Positions 11,421-24,000 of a stretch of 64,000 nucleotides of DNA are shown here, piece by piece; position 1 is the stretch's first letter; the number at the start of each line of letters is the position of its first letter. Under the pieces are notes generated by a model that worked only from the letters and a program-made list of their open reading frames with translations, made no database searches and was not told the DNA's origin. The DNA is from Gnetum montanum (Eukaryota > Streptophyta > Gnetopsida > Gnetales > Gnetaceae): assembly GCA_015680685.1 (NCBI GenBank), contig MNCI01014438.1, forward strand, positions 699,474 through 763,473, in the 5' to 3' direction. The position numbers were made by a program, and so were the translations under genes.

Positions 11421-12860
11421 GGCGCCATAATTACTTAACCCCCTTTAGGATCTTTCTTAATGGCGTTGCTACTAAAAGTTAGTTGAGGTATTGCAGGCTC
11501 CATGGGTACAGAGGGGAGTATGACCGAGTGGATCGCTTCCTTGTCTGCCGACATGTTTTCATCGACCGGAATTGCCATTAACATGCGGACTAAAGCCTCA
11601 CGGTCAGGGGCAAATGTCATGACTAGGTTGTATAGGCTTAACGTGGTGTTTTTCTACCTTAGGGCTTGATCAACCTAGGTGAGGGCATCCAAGAAGTCTT
11701 GTCTACCCATTGTTTTGGCACCCTCCTCCTCGATTCGCCCTAGAAGACGAATCTCTCAAGAAGAGATGGTCCCAGACCTAAGTTCAAATTTTTGGGGGCA
11801 AGATGCCACAGGCTGTGTAATCACGTCAAATTTTGTCTTTGGTAAAGGATGAAACTGTAGTTTTGGGGATACTTTTGATGGTATTCCCCTTCAATGCCTC
11901 GCACACTAAGTAGGTTTCTCGCATTGTGGTGTGAGGAGGTTGTTTAATGTTTTTGCATGGGATGGGGGCAGTCAAAGACGTTGGCCCCCTGATTATGAAT
12001 GGAGCTAGAGGTGTTAGTTGACGGGGTCATGTGGCCCCGCCAATAGGTAGTGCAAAGGTAGATGCCCGTGGTGGGACTTTCAGGATGAAGGGCAACTACG
12101 AGCTTGGACCAGCCATTGGTGGCATTGGTGCACTACGCTGAGGCACAAAAATCACAAACAGCTGGAAGGGTGGCATGGGATCATTGTCAATACCGATGGC
12201 GTTGATTACGTAACCAAAATTATTGGCATTGAGGGGATCGGTGTAGACATGCATGGATTGGTTTTCAGGACGTACTGGGCTACTTTCATCTAGCACCAAC
12301 TATCCTAGGTCAATCAATCTTTGGATGTCATCCGGCAACGACAGAAAATAATCCATGGTACGAAAACATAGTTGATGGTAATCGCAAAACCTATCTAGCC
12401 TAAAATCCTTAGGAATTGGAGGCTCGTTGGGCAGGGCTAAAGAGAGATTTCTAAGGAGCTTGTAGTAGTGTCGATGCCTCATGTTTGCTTCTTCTAACAT
12501 CTACTTGTGTTGGATGTATCCTGCTGCCAATAGTTGCTTCAGGAGTTCTAAAGGTTTGAGAGGTAGTGGGGTGTATTTCGAATGATCTTTATGTTCAAAG
12601 TTAGGTTTGGTATATGCAAATGTCTCGGGCATAGCAAGCTGTGATGCTTGGCCTGACTTGGGCGCAAGGTCAGCCGTAGGCATGGACAATTTCTTGTTAT
12701 TTTTGCTTCCGCTGTTACTATGTTTGGGTTTAGCCTCAGCTGCCACAGTAGCCACCATGGTTTTTGAGGCCTTACCCTTGTCCTTTTTTGCAAAACTATT
12801 CTTGTAAGTGATGTAAGCCAAGTCCTTGCTTGCCTCAACCACATCTTGTATGCTTTTCAT
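11421..12860 (-). pseudogene. Element 1 gag C-terminal region (linker and zinc knuckle)
   Basis: Consists of KDKGKASKTMVATVAAEAKPK (after the capsid domain), PKDFRLDRFCDYHQ (about 12,390), VINAIGIDNDPMPP and DREALVRMLMAIPV, each matching element 2. The knuckle of element 2 is C-X2-H-X4-H-X4-C; here the third ligand is Arg and the last is Phe, so it is lost. Several stops break the frame. Confidence 0.8.
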
Positions 12861-12872
12861 CTAAGAGAAAGC

Positions 12873-13430
12873 TTAGCTAAGTGAGCATGGAGTGAGGTAA
12901 TATAGTTTCGACTTGATGAATTTGTTCACCGCACCCTTAAAGATGGCTAACAAGTGAGCCTCTGCGATAGGTTCACGAATTTCGTTAAGGGTTGCGCTCC
13001 AACATTGAATGAATTTTTGGACTGGTTCTAGTGGGTCTTTCTTTATGCTCATCAACTGATCTAGCGTGGTTTCTGGCTTCAAGTTATATTTGAAGCGTGT
13101 TACAAACTGGGTCAGGAGCTCTTCCAAAGTTGAAATGGATGAACGTGGCAATGCATGATACCAATCTAGGGCTTTTCCAGCTAGGGATATGGCGAAGATG
13201 TGGATGATCGTATGTGGCCATTGTTGCAACAACAAAGACTTTGACCAGAAAGTGACGAGATGTGTATTGGGATCTCCTTCTCTGTCTTACTTCGTCAAGT
13301 GTGGGAGGGACATCCTGGGTGGTAATATCAAAGTAGGGATTGTAGGGTTCATGGGGTCATCTTGGTAAAAATCCATAACTTGTAATGTATCAGACCTAAC
13401 AGCTTTGAGGCATTTTACTTCCTCGATTAG
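12873..13430 (-). pseudogene. Element 1 gag capsid domain
   Basis: Retrotransposon gag domain: HTIIHIFAISLAGKALDWYH, ALPRSSISTLEELLTQFVTR, FKYNLKPETTLDQLMSIKKD, VQKFIQCWSATLNEIREP and LAIFKGAVNKF line up with element 2 at 17,620-17,920. This fold builds the virus-like particle. One open stretch of 120 residues survives; its upstream end is frameshifted. Confidence 0.92.
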
Positions 13431-13439
13431 GGTCTGGAT

Positions 13440-14162
13440 GAGCTAAAATTCTTGGTCCAGACCTGGAGACATTGTAGGTGGTTGAGGAATTGCAGAGGCA
13501 ACTCCCACATGTGGCATGGTAGTGGTGGCGATTTGTCCCATCGGCCGTGCCTTTGGGGTCGTCCCTGCTAAAGGTGCTATTTGTGTTGTCCACCATCTGG
13601 TGGGTGGTATTATCGGAGCGGTTATAGTGGGTTGAGTCACCGGAAAGGCCACTTGGGTCACCGGAGGGATAGCCCATGGCCCCATGCCGAGATGTACCAT
13701 CTACATGGTTATGTAGGCCTAAGGGCAAATATAGTGAGACATCTACGATTGTTGCAGAACAGATGAAGAAGCGAGCAGAGTCCACCATGTGGATGGACCT
13801 GGACCCATCATAGTGGGTGGAACAGATGCATATGTAGGAATTGGTATAGGAGTTATATGCGGTTGCAAAGTAGGTACAGTATGGACATGCGGTAGGGTAG
13901 CCGTGATAGGCATGTTACGTATTGTGGTAGCATCCTGATAGATAGTTTGCGGTGGCACAGTTGCTGCGGGCACAACTGGGGGATAGGGGTGATGAGGTGT
14001 TGGGAATGTGATATGGCTACCCATTGCAATTGTGGCTGTAGGCTGCTGAAGCGTAGGCATGATGACAAAGGGGGTGACAACAGGTAGCAGGTTGGCCCAG
14101 AAGGACTAGGTAGATGGGACAAGAACAGGGTTGGCTGGGCCTCCCTCATCAGATTGGGAATT
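13440..14162 (-). pseudogene. Element 1 gag, proline-rich middle part (continues across element 2)
   Basis: Two shifted frames give proline-, threonine- and histidine-rich text (for example TFPTPHHPYPPVVPAATVPP) like the disordered middle of element 2 gag. At 14,162 it stops at element 2. Removing element 2 and one GAGCT joins it to the gag start at 32,307: residues EEL before the junction and NSQSDEG after it resemble EDLESQFEGDG of element 4 gag. Confidence 0.82.
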
Positions 14163-14167
14163 GAGCT
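14163..14167. repeat. Target-site duplication GAGCT, left copy
   Basis: Immediately before the TG of the element 2 5' LTR; identical to 32,302-32,306 after the 3' LTR. Five bases is the usual length for Ty3/gypsy. Confidence 0.95.
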
Positions 14168-15613
14168 TGAAACATCACAGAATTTTGAGCATAGTACTTT
14201 TCCAAAAAGAAGCAGGTCCCTGCGACCCACAGATGACCACGGCTACATCTGGTATCAAACATGGCAACTTCGGAGATCAAGATACTTAATTTTCACTAAG
14301 TATGCATTCTCAACGTATACGCCCAGCGTATATGCTCAAGTTTACATTCTCAGCGTATACGCTCAAGTTCACATCCACAGCATATACGCCCAGCGTATAG
14401 GCCCGATGTTCTCAACGTATACGCCCAACGTATACGCTCAAGTTCAAATCCACAGCGTATATGCCCAATGTTCACAGCATATGTGCCCAACGTACACGAC
14501 CAACGTAGACGCCTCACATGTACGCTTAGCAGGTACAACTGATGAATACGCCTAGCATGCAATCCCCGAAGATGGAAACGACACTGCGAAGCAAGATTTG
14601 GTACAAGGCAACAACTTACATGAGCAGAGCAACCATCAGCATATACGCCCAGCGTGTACGCCCGACAGACACAGCGTGTACGCCCGACAGACACAGCGTA
14701 TACGCCCAGAACATCCAGTGTATATGCCAGAATCCACAGCATATACGCCCAGAACATCCAGCATATACACCAGAATCCATAGTGTATACACTCAGCGTAT
14801 ACGCCCAGCCACCAGCGTATACGTCGTCCATGCCCATCATATACTTCCAGGCCCAACGTATACATCCAGAGTCTACACCCACCTGATACAGTGTATATGC
14901 CCAGCATATACGCCCAACAGATGTAATATGTTGTACACTTGTAAATTTTATTCTTTCAAACCTGGTCAACGCACCACGTGTCACCCAACCTGTATCTAAC
15001 ATCAAAACCTGTATAAAAACCCCAATTTTTCACTAGATCATGGTCGGTTGGAAATTTTGAAAAAACCAGAAAGAAAAACAGAGACGCTAAGAACCAGAGC
15101 AGAAAGCCTTGTATGCTGGACTTCAACCCTGTATGCTGAGCATACAGCCTCTACACTATGCCTACAGTTTGAACCAGCCCACAGTCATCCCTGCATCCAC
15201 CGGGGCTATTCGTCCACCTTGTGTCAAAGCCACAACTGCGTTAGACCGGTGTATTATAACTCTCATTTTGAAATACCATTATTACATTTTCTTCCTAAAA
15301 TCTGTTATAGTTTGCATTAATTATTGCATGTATACTATTTACACTCTTTTACGTTTACACTTCGTTTGCATTAGTTACACTGTTTATGCTCCGCTTTACG
15401 CCTATTACACCGTTTACATATAACCCAGCGTATAGCACTTCGGTGTACGTTCGGGGAAAATCCTTGCCTAATCCACGTGCGGACCACTCAAGGTACTCTG
15501 CCTTCGTTAATTCCAGCTTGCCCTCAGGTGAACGTAGGGTCTTCTGTGCGTGTCCGGTGATCCCCCTGTTTCTGTTTCCTTCCAACTAGAGACTGACGAT
15601 TTCAGAGGGTACA
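14168..15613 (+). repeat. Element 2 5' LTR (1,446 bp)
   Basis: Starts TGAAACATCAC, ends GGTACA. TATA box TATAAAAA at 15,012-15,019. The U3 from 14,310 to 14,920 is crowded with GCGTATACGC (perfect at 14,353, 14,696 and 14,795) and one- or two-base variants of it (GCATATACGC, ACGTATACGC, GTGTATACAC). It is longer than the 3' LTR, chiefly through extra motif copies at 14,640-14,880. Tyrosine-rich frames across this part are translations of the motif, not genes. Confidence 0.95.
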
Positions 15614-15618
15614 AAAAT

Positions 15619-15637
15619 TGGTGCTGGAAGGAGGGCC
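15619..15637 (+). other. Element 2 primer-binding site
   Basis: TGGTGCTGGAAGGAGGGCC, five bases after the LTR. Shared in nearly the same form by elements 1, 3 and 4. Confidence 0.85.
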
Positions 15638-16293
15638 CCTACCTAAAACTTACTATGCTTTAGAGCTCTCAACGTCTACGTTGTTGAGTATCTACGCTAC
15701 TCCATTTAAAGCTTACCATCTGCAAGTCTCCCAGTGTCTACGCTGTTAACCATACGCTGACTCTATCTGCAAAATTCCTAGCGTCTACACTGCCGAATAT
15801 ACGCCACACACACGCTATGTTGTACACTTTCTCTATGCTGCACACAAAACTCTGTTTATGCTATTGACATATACACTACACGCTTTATGCTACATAATTT
15901 GCCTATGCCGTGCACAAGACCCTGTTTACGCTACTAACATATACATAGTTGCTAAGTTTACCCAGCACTCTCTATGTTGTAGACTCTATCTACACTATAT
16001 GCTGACTCTGTCTATGCTGCCGTTCAGTATACGCTACACCCCATACACTGTACACCCTATTTACACTATACGCAGACACTATCTACACTGCTTAGCATAT
16101 ACCCTGTACACTCTACGCCATACACTCTATACGCTACCACTATACGCTGTCTACGCTACCATTATATGCTGGTCGTTGAAGCCTATATGCTGAGACCCAG
16201 TCTATACGTTGTACGTCCCCAACGTAGGTTTGCACCACATTAAATACATTAATTACATATCTCTTCACTGTGTCATATTCTCAACTATTCATC
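15638..16293 (+). other. Element 2 leader
   Basis: Gene-free; filled with irregular CTACGCTG / CATACGCT / TCTACACT pieces related to the LTR motif, no clean tandem period. It takes the place of the 50-bp array of element 3. Confidence 0.6.
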
Positions 16294-19200
16294 ATGAATA
16301 CTGCAAGCACCACTGCTACAACCACCCAGGTCACAGACCTTGTAGGAACCATGGCCGTTCAACAGCCCATGGTACAACCCACGGTGAGGCCCTACAGGTC
16401 TCTTAGGTTACAAGAGAAGAACCCATCATCTAACATCATAACTCAAGACCAGTACAACTTCATATGTATAAAAATACAAGCCGGCCTAACTATGGACCGA
16501 GCCGAAATAGAAGTCAAGAGGCAATAAGAAATTTTCTATAGGGGAGGGCAAGAGTTCATTCCTTCTCGGTACGATATCATCCCCCTTCCAGAGCCTTACT
16601 CTGAGCTCATCACACACCTCCTCCTACAAAGAAGCCAATCTCTAGATCAGCCTGCAGTAAATGCTCAACCGGAAGAGGAGGATGAGTTCGCTGCCCAATC
16701 TGAGCATGAAGATTCCTACCATACGCTTAGCCCACAAACCTATGTCAACCCAATGTTTCATCCAACCACAAGGGAAATTACATCCCTTCAACCATTTAGA
16801 CTCACTCAAGCACAAATACCTCCACCAGAAACATCCACACTTGTTCATGTTCCTCCTCCAAGCGACCCGCAAATCAATACGCTCCCTCTCGCTATTCTTC
16901 CCGCTGCAACTGTAGGCCCATCCTCGCAAGTACCACCCCCTCACAATAACGTGGGAGCAACCTTCTAGCCCTGAGTGATTGGGATGCCACATGTGATACC
17001 GACATCTACATCCGCTCACTATATTCCCCACATCCAAATGCACAGAGCCCCTTCCACCGCTATAACCCAACAAGTTCAAGGGGTTCCTACACAAAACATG
17101 ACCAGGCAATGGGCAGTGATGGATGCTCAATCACATCAACCCCCTCACTACAACATGCCACCTCACACAATTCCACTATTCAATATCCCTCAAGGACAAC
17201 CATAGCAACAAAAACCCCTTGCTCACAACATGCCACCCCTAATACCACCTGCTATAAATATTCCACAAGTACAATCGCCAACTACACAGCTTTCAACCTT
17301 CCAACCTACTATTCAACAATCTAATCTATACACTATACCACATCCCCAAGCTGCCACCTCACCTAGTGCTCAAGACTGGGCAGATGCTAAGAAACTAATG
17401 TAGGAACTAACTAATGAGGTCAAACGCCTCAAGATGGCCATCAACAGAGAGTTGAAGGTAGTGGACTTTTACCACGAAGACCCCATTAGCTCTTCGGTTC
17501 CGTCCCTAACATTACCCAAAGGTGTATCATTGCCTACGCTAACTAAATATAATGGGGAGATGGACCCCAACGCTCACCTTATAACATTTAGACTAGAGTG
17601 CGCATTACTTCAGGCATGGCCGCACGCCATTTTGCAAGTGTTCCCTATGTCCCTTGCAGGGAGAGCACTTGATTGGTATCGGGCCTTGCCAAGAAACTCG
17701 ATATTTTCTCTAGAGGAGTTGTTACATCAATTCGTTACCAGGTTCAAGTATAACTTGAAACCTGAAGTAGCACTCGACATTCTTATACAAGTCAAACAAG
17801 CACCTCTACAACCCATACAAAAATTCATCCAAAGGTGGAGTGCTGCTCTCAATGAGCTCCACGAGCCGATCCCACAAACGTATCTACTCACCATTCTAAA
17901 GGGGGCTGTCAACGGACCTTTTCAAATCCAATTTATATTACCTCAACGTGCATAACCTCAATCAAGCCTTTGTACAAATTAAAAACATAGAGTAGGTGGC
18001 CCAAAATAGCCACAATCCTGCATATTTAGCCTTTAAGATTCAACACAATAAAAGAGATAAAGAAAAGGATAAAACAACTATAGCAGCGTTGGTAGAAACA
18101 TAGCAAGCAAATATGGGACAACAAAGAAAACCACCTGTTTCCCCTACTAATTATACTAAACCCACTCCTGCAACCACACCAAAATCGTCCTCATGGCAGA
18201 ACCCAACACCAAACCGCACGAGAAACTTTGAGAGGAAAGAACCCTCTCAATATATGCCACTACCTATGAAGCCATCCTAGTTATTCGACCAACTCCTGAA
18301 CGCTGGATTAATGAAATATAAATAGTTATCCCCTGCTACCATCCAGACACATGATCGGTTCTGTCAACTGGTTCAAAACCCAAGCCTAGCAACGTTGGAT
18401 GAGCCTCCAGTACCAAAAGGCTTTAGAATAGATCGTTTTTGCGACTATCACCAACGTAATGGGCATGGCACGGATTACTGTTTTACCCTGAAATAAGACA
18501 TACAACAAATGATCGATGAAGGTCAAATCACTTTTGATGAGGCCAACCCATTCCAACTGCAAACCAGGCCATGGGTGTGTATAAAGACCCTCTAAACACC
18601 AAAGAGGCACTGTACGTTATTAACACAATCTACCTAGATAACGAACCTGAAACACCTAGCATTAACACCATCTACTCTGACCATGAGCAACAAACGCCTA
18701 ACAAGTCATTCTTAGTACATATTCCTCCCACTGCATCAACATCCATGCCTCAACCATCATACGCCCCGCAACAGCCATATGTTGTCCACATACCCCCCGC
18801 CGTAGCGACTTCTAACACCCTGACACGTGAAAAATCATACGTGGTACGTATACCTCCTGCCACTACTTCCGCAAACTCACAAACACCTTCTATTCAACTT
18901 GCCCCTTACGTAGTCCGAGTAGCACCTACCGTTGCAACAGCGGAGGTCCAACCTCCACCTAAACCAATCCCATACGTCGTTAGGACACCTCACAGTCCTA
19001 ATGATTACCAACCCTCTGCCTCGCAAACGTAAAGTAAACCCAGCCTTTATGTCATCAGGGTGCCTAGCCAGCCTTCTGCTCAACAGCATGCGATCGTCCA
19101 ACCGCAACCTCGCTCGACTCCATACGTATTATGAATCCCAAAATAGCCTGAGGCTCTAAAGCCAACTCCACCCCCACGCCACACACGAGAACGCTTAGTA

Positions 19201-20424
19201 GATAAGCTTACGCGTGAATGCTTAGAGAAGGAGCATCAATGGCTAGCTGTAGGACCACCTAAACCCACCCCACTAAACGCAGTACCTATGACCCCACCTA
19301 ATGATAAACCGAACACAAGCCATGAGGGTGAACCATCCAGAAAACACGATACGGCTAAATCAATGACTCTGGGCAAAAACAACAAACCAACGATGCACAA
19401 AATAAAACTATTGGGCCCAATGAACCAAGTCACCATCGATAAACATGTGCCCAATAGTAGAGACCTAGCAACAGCCCTGACATAAGTCACGCAAGCACTC
19501 AAACAAAAGAATACTTCACTGAGCTTATATGACTTAGTTTTAACATCCCAAACACATCGCGAAGCTTTAGTGCGCATGTTAACATCTATCCCAGTAAGCA
19601 ACTTGCCCCCAAATGAACCTTTGATTCATGCGATAATGTACTCGCCCCAAGGGTCAACTTCCAAACCATTAAGTTTCCACAATGGTAACATCAAGGTGGA
19701 TAAGAAAACAGGGGAGATAACAATAGCCCCTATGTTCATAACAATACGAGTAAACCAATTCAAGATACATAGGGTCCATGTAGATGATGGAGCTGCCACA
19801 AACGTAGTACCATATCCCATCATCAAACAACTAGGGCTTACAGAGCTAATCAGACTAACTGCCACCACATGCTTGAAATCGTTCAGCGGGTCACGTGTGA
19901 TAGTTAAAGGCACCATGACTTTAGACTTCATAGCAGGGGATCAATTCCCCACATCCACCAACTTCGTAGTAATCGATGAAATGCCAGGATTCAACCTAAT
20001 ATTAGGAAGGCCCTAGTTAGCCCAACTGAAAGCAGTCTCATCCCCTATACACCAAGAGATTCATTTGCCTTATGAAGGTGGTGAAATCATCATACACGAG
20101 GAGGTTGCTACACCCATCATCTCATTGTACATAGACACAGACCAAGCCTCGGAGGTTAAGCTCGAAGAGCCTAGACAACACGACATAAATGAACAACAAT
20201 CGGTAAGCGATAATCCTTTAAACACAAGAGAAGATCCACCCAAAACAGAAATACCTGGGCCTGACATTGTACATACACCTCCTCACTTAGAAAAAACAAC
20301 TAACATAGAACTCACAATAAATACCGAAACGTCTGAAAACACCGATGCGGGGACTATTCCATCAGACATCCCTTGGGCTGAATTACCATTCAATGTGATC
20401 AGTGAAGGGGATGCTGAATACTGA
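16294..20424 (+). pseudogene. Element 2 gag-protease
   Basis: Start MNTASTTATT, matching element 3 gag. Domains: N-terminal block (SLRLQEKN, NFICIKIQAGL, FAAQSEHEDSYHTLSP), proline/glutamine-rich middle (16,750-17,380), capsid domain (17,434-17,950; LAGRALDWYRALPR, HQFVTRFKYNLKPE, FIQRWSAALNEL), basic linker, zinc knuckle CDYHQRNGHGTDYC (about 18,434-18,475, C-X2-H-X4-H-X4-C), repeated YVV(H/R)IPP text (18,710-19,010), protease (19,570-20,060; VHVDDGAATNVVPYPII, MPGFNLILGRP), and an acidic tail ending GDAEY. In-frame stops at 16,525, 17,953 and elsewhere; frame changes near 17,930 and 18,565. Gag and protease appear to be one polyprotein frame separate from pol. Confidence 0.92.
18700..19015 (+). 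repeat. Short peptide repeat in element 2 gag-protease
   Basis: At least five degenerate copies of (S/P)YVVHIPPA or YVVRxPP at about 18,710, 18,775, 18,835, 18,905 and 18,970, spaced near 65 bp. No such block is obvious in element 1. It looks like a local in-frame duplication in the linker between knuckle and protease. Confidence 0.7.
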
Positions 20425-20494
20425 ATCATACCCGCTAGCTCTACTCCCAACATAAAAATGTGAAAATCAAAAAATTACTAAACCAATAAATAAC

Positions 20495-20770
20495 AAAAAA
20501 CAAATGGTCCGAAGTGACGTTAAACTACAACCTGTCCAAAATGACGTTAAACTACAACAAGTCCAAAACAACATAAAAATACATTCCAAGTCCAGAATGA
20601 CATTAAACTATCATGTCTGCAAGGACATAAAACTAGCCATGATCAGAAATGGTCGGTCAACCGAGAAATCCACCCATCTCATTTGAAACGTTCCTCACTT
20701 ACGCTGGGGCCCGAAATGGCCTTAAACTAGTACGAATCTGGCCCGAAATTGCCTTAAACTAGATCATCCA
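20495..20770. repeat. Module-border repeats after element 2 gag-protease
   Basis: Copies of a 30-40-bp unit around TCCAAAATGACGTTAAACTA (20,510, 20,538, 20,596 and decayed ones) followed by two copies of GGCCCGAAATGGCCTTAAACTA (about 20,710 and 20,740). They lie between the protease stop and the 3' end of the antisense gene. Confidence 0.88.
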
Positions 20771-21007
20771 CTTATACTTTGTTTTCCTCTTTCGTTTATC
20801 ATTATACTTTGACTTATAATTACATCCGCGTATTACACTTAAACGACAAAAAACAAACCAAAACATTTTACATTGTCATGTCATGTTTGCAATTAAACTC
20901 AAAATCAACAAAATTTATTTTACATGAAATGATGTACAAGTACAAGAGTTAACTAGTTTCATTCATCTCAATTTACAATTCCCGTATAAATTTGAGTCAA
21001 AAAAAAA
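20771..21007. other. AT-rich spacer between convergent gag-protease and antisense gene
   Basis: No frame or repeat. Because the two genes converge here, it should hold the 3' end signals of the antisense transcript; AATAAA-like sequences are not clear on the minus strand. Confidence 0.4.
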
Positions 21008-24000
21008 CTAAACATCTGGGATGGGAGGGTCGTTCCCTTTAGACCTGCTGGCATCATGGGCCCCTGCTCCACTGGGACCGACTTCCTAAACATCGTCACC
21101 ACCTTGATCCTAAAAATGCAAAAAGAGACAATCAATGTAAGAACAAGAGAAAGACAAAATTTCAAACAATGTGCAGAGAACGAAGTTCATAATAACAAAA
21201 TTCTTACCGTAGGGGATCCTCCTAAGCTGAATTCTAGCCAGTAAAGGATTTCCTCTTCTGAGACACTGGTCCAGTTGGTCCCATCAAGACCTAGGTCGAC
21301 ATCTGCTAAGGCCTTCCCCTTGTCAATAGCTGACCAGGTAGGATGCTTTAAAGGGAATTCACCCACCAAAACCTCCCCAGACACGGTTGTAATCACCCTT
21401 GTAGGCGACTCCATCTCAATAGTTGTGTTCTGAGCAAAGGTATCGAACGTAGAGCACAGACCCAGACCCTCCACAAACATTTCCAGTTGACACTTTTCAA
21501 TAGATACCTCCTTCAACAATTTCTTATAATGATGTTTGTGATTCTTTTCATCCTGATCCCATTTGTGTACCTTGGAAGCAAAATCTTTCCAATCTTGACA
21601 CTTGAGGTTCAGTAGATCTATTTGGGCCTTACGCTCTGCTAGTATCCAGGTTAGTGACGCATGACGATTGAGCAGATTCCAATACCTAGTATACGTGACC
21701 TCAAAAGTCCGCCAAGAGTGATCACCACTTAGTCTAGCAGAGGCAAACTCATACCAGGCCTTGAGATTGTCACGCTCAACTGACAACTTGGAAACTTCCT
21801 TCTTCTTTGCTTGAATCTACAACCACAACTATTCAACGAAATGCCTACAAGTCCAAAGAAACTTGGCATTGTGTACAAGACCCTCTGCCACCTCCTCATA
21901 AATTGGCCTTGGCACTTGCTCGACTTCTGGGGATAGTGTGGGTAAACTCTCTATGCTAACTGTCTCAGAAGGATCCCACCTCAGTTTGGCACCTATGCAC
22001 ACAAAAAGAACAAATGCTAAAACGACAAAAATAGGGTGTGAGACTCTAAAGCTGCAAACAACTCTAAACATATATACCTATCTCAAGGTGGGCTTCCTGG
22101 ATTCATTCAACAACTTCCTCAGCGATACCAGCCACAAAATCCATTTTACTTGGCATCTCTATCCAAGTAAATGGCCCACAAGTGCGAGATGGACTAACCT
22201 CCGCAATCCTTTAAAGGGAAACCATTTTCATGGGCACGTCCAACCACATCGTTCTGGTTTCACTACCTTCATCTAGCATCAATGAAAAAGTAAAAGAAAA
22301 ACACCATAAAAGAACAACTCACAAAGTAACATAATAGAAAAACAAAATAAAAGAAAACATATCGTGTTCTTTGTCCCCTTCTAGGGGTTCTCCTAAATCT
22401 AGTTTTCCCTTAAGGAAGCTGTTGAACATTTCATCGACTCCACTCTGGTCATCCACCAGCTCAGTTTCTGTGGTGTCTTCCCTCAGCTCTTCTATCCCTC
22501 CCACCTGATCTTTGCTCGCATCTTCCTCCTCAGTATTTAGCTCTGTGTTAGCCTCCTCCTCTTCAATGCTAGTCTCTAATTCCTGCCTCCTCACTTCTCA
22601 AGTCAAGTCTGAAGGCATCAGTAGCATATAAGTGGTCAAAGTAAAAATTATGAACAAGAAGAAAATGATAAAGCAACAAGTGCACTAAGTTTACTTACCT
22701 CAGGTAGGCATCTTGAACCGTATATGCTTAACTCGTGGCTCATCCACATTTGAGGCCTCCTTGGTTGAACGTTCACGCTTTGTCAGCTTCGACTTGGCCT
22801 TACCAATGGTCTCTTTGATGATCCATTCTGCTCTTTTCGCAGTATAAGGCACGTCATCTGGCTCCAATCCCAAACTGTCAATGTGTGGATTGAGGTACCA
22901 GATAACCCCCCTATCATGATAGATACAGATTCATCAATTCCCTTGGGCGCATCTTGGAACTCAAAAATTTCAAATAAGTGGTTGATCCACGGACAAGATA
23001 GTTGACTGCGATCCTGCAGAACATACTTGTTGTCTGCACGAACCACTAGAAACTCGGCTAAACGGCAAAGATAACAGGCAAAGAATGCAAAAGTAAAATG
23101 AGACTGTGCCTTGACATTCAAGCGCAATCACACTATCTCTTTATGAAGGCCTGACAAAAAAAATTGGGCCCAGTTATAATGCATGTCGGTTTCTAGGACA
23201 GTTCGCATAATACGTACAGCTTCAACCCCAAGACTCTGCACCTGGGAAAGGGATTTAGGGAATACCCGTGCCCTAAACAGAGGATATAATTCATTCACCT
23301 CCTCAACCTTTGACTTCCCCTGCATAGGGAATCCCCTGGCACCCTTGGTAATGCCCAACCAGTCCTCTAATTCACGAACCATATGGAGCTCTTTATGAGC
23401 CCTATCTAAAACTACATTTATACCATCCTCCGGTACACCAAACAGGTTCGAAAAGAATTTAGGAGATAGATGGAAAACTATCTTAACACCCTTAATCCTG
23501 GTGCTATAGTAAGAGATAGACTCGTTGAAGGAATCCATGATCCCGATCATTTATGCTATTGACACATCAGGGCTCGAGGTCGTAAAGAGTTTCATAAGGC
23601 TAGCATCATCTAAACAATGAACGATGGATGGTAGGGCATGGGTCCACAACCATTTTTAAGCCTTACTGATCTCCCCGAACTTTATGGAGAGAGTAATCTT
23701 AGTTCATCTGGTTGTGACAGGGTCTCCACTAGGAGGGACATCAACTATAGATACAATTCGAAATCATCATATCAGTATAACCCCCGGCAGTCGAACAAAC
23801 ACATTAACACATCTAGAAACATTGTCATTTACCTTCAGTTGTGGACTTAGATGTGCTACCCAAGTCAGAGTCATGAGGAAAAATTGGTCCCTTATGCGAC
23901 CAATCTCCATGCAACCATCCACGAGCTTTGCATAGTGCAAACGCTCTAGAGAACCATTTGTGAAAGTGGATGATATCACCCTTGGTTTGAGCTAATACAG

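Noticed and set aside
12607-12807. Plus-strand open frames across element 1 gag
   Set aside because: Shadows of the minus-strand gag, which has clear homology to element 2 gag.
14350-15005. Tyr/Trp-rich open frames of 130-185 residues on the minus strand
   Set aside because: They are translations of the GCGTATACGC motif array in the element 2 LTR; the same peptides arise at 31,421 and 2,400 from other LTRs.
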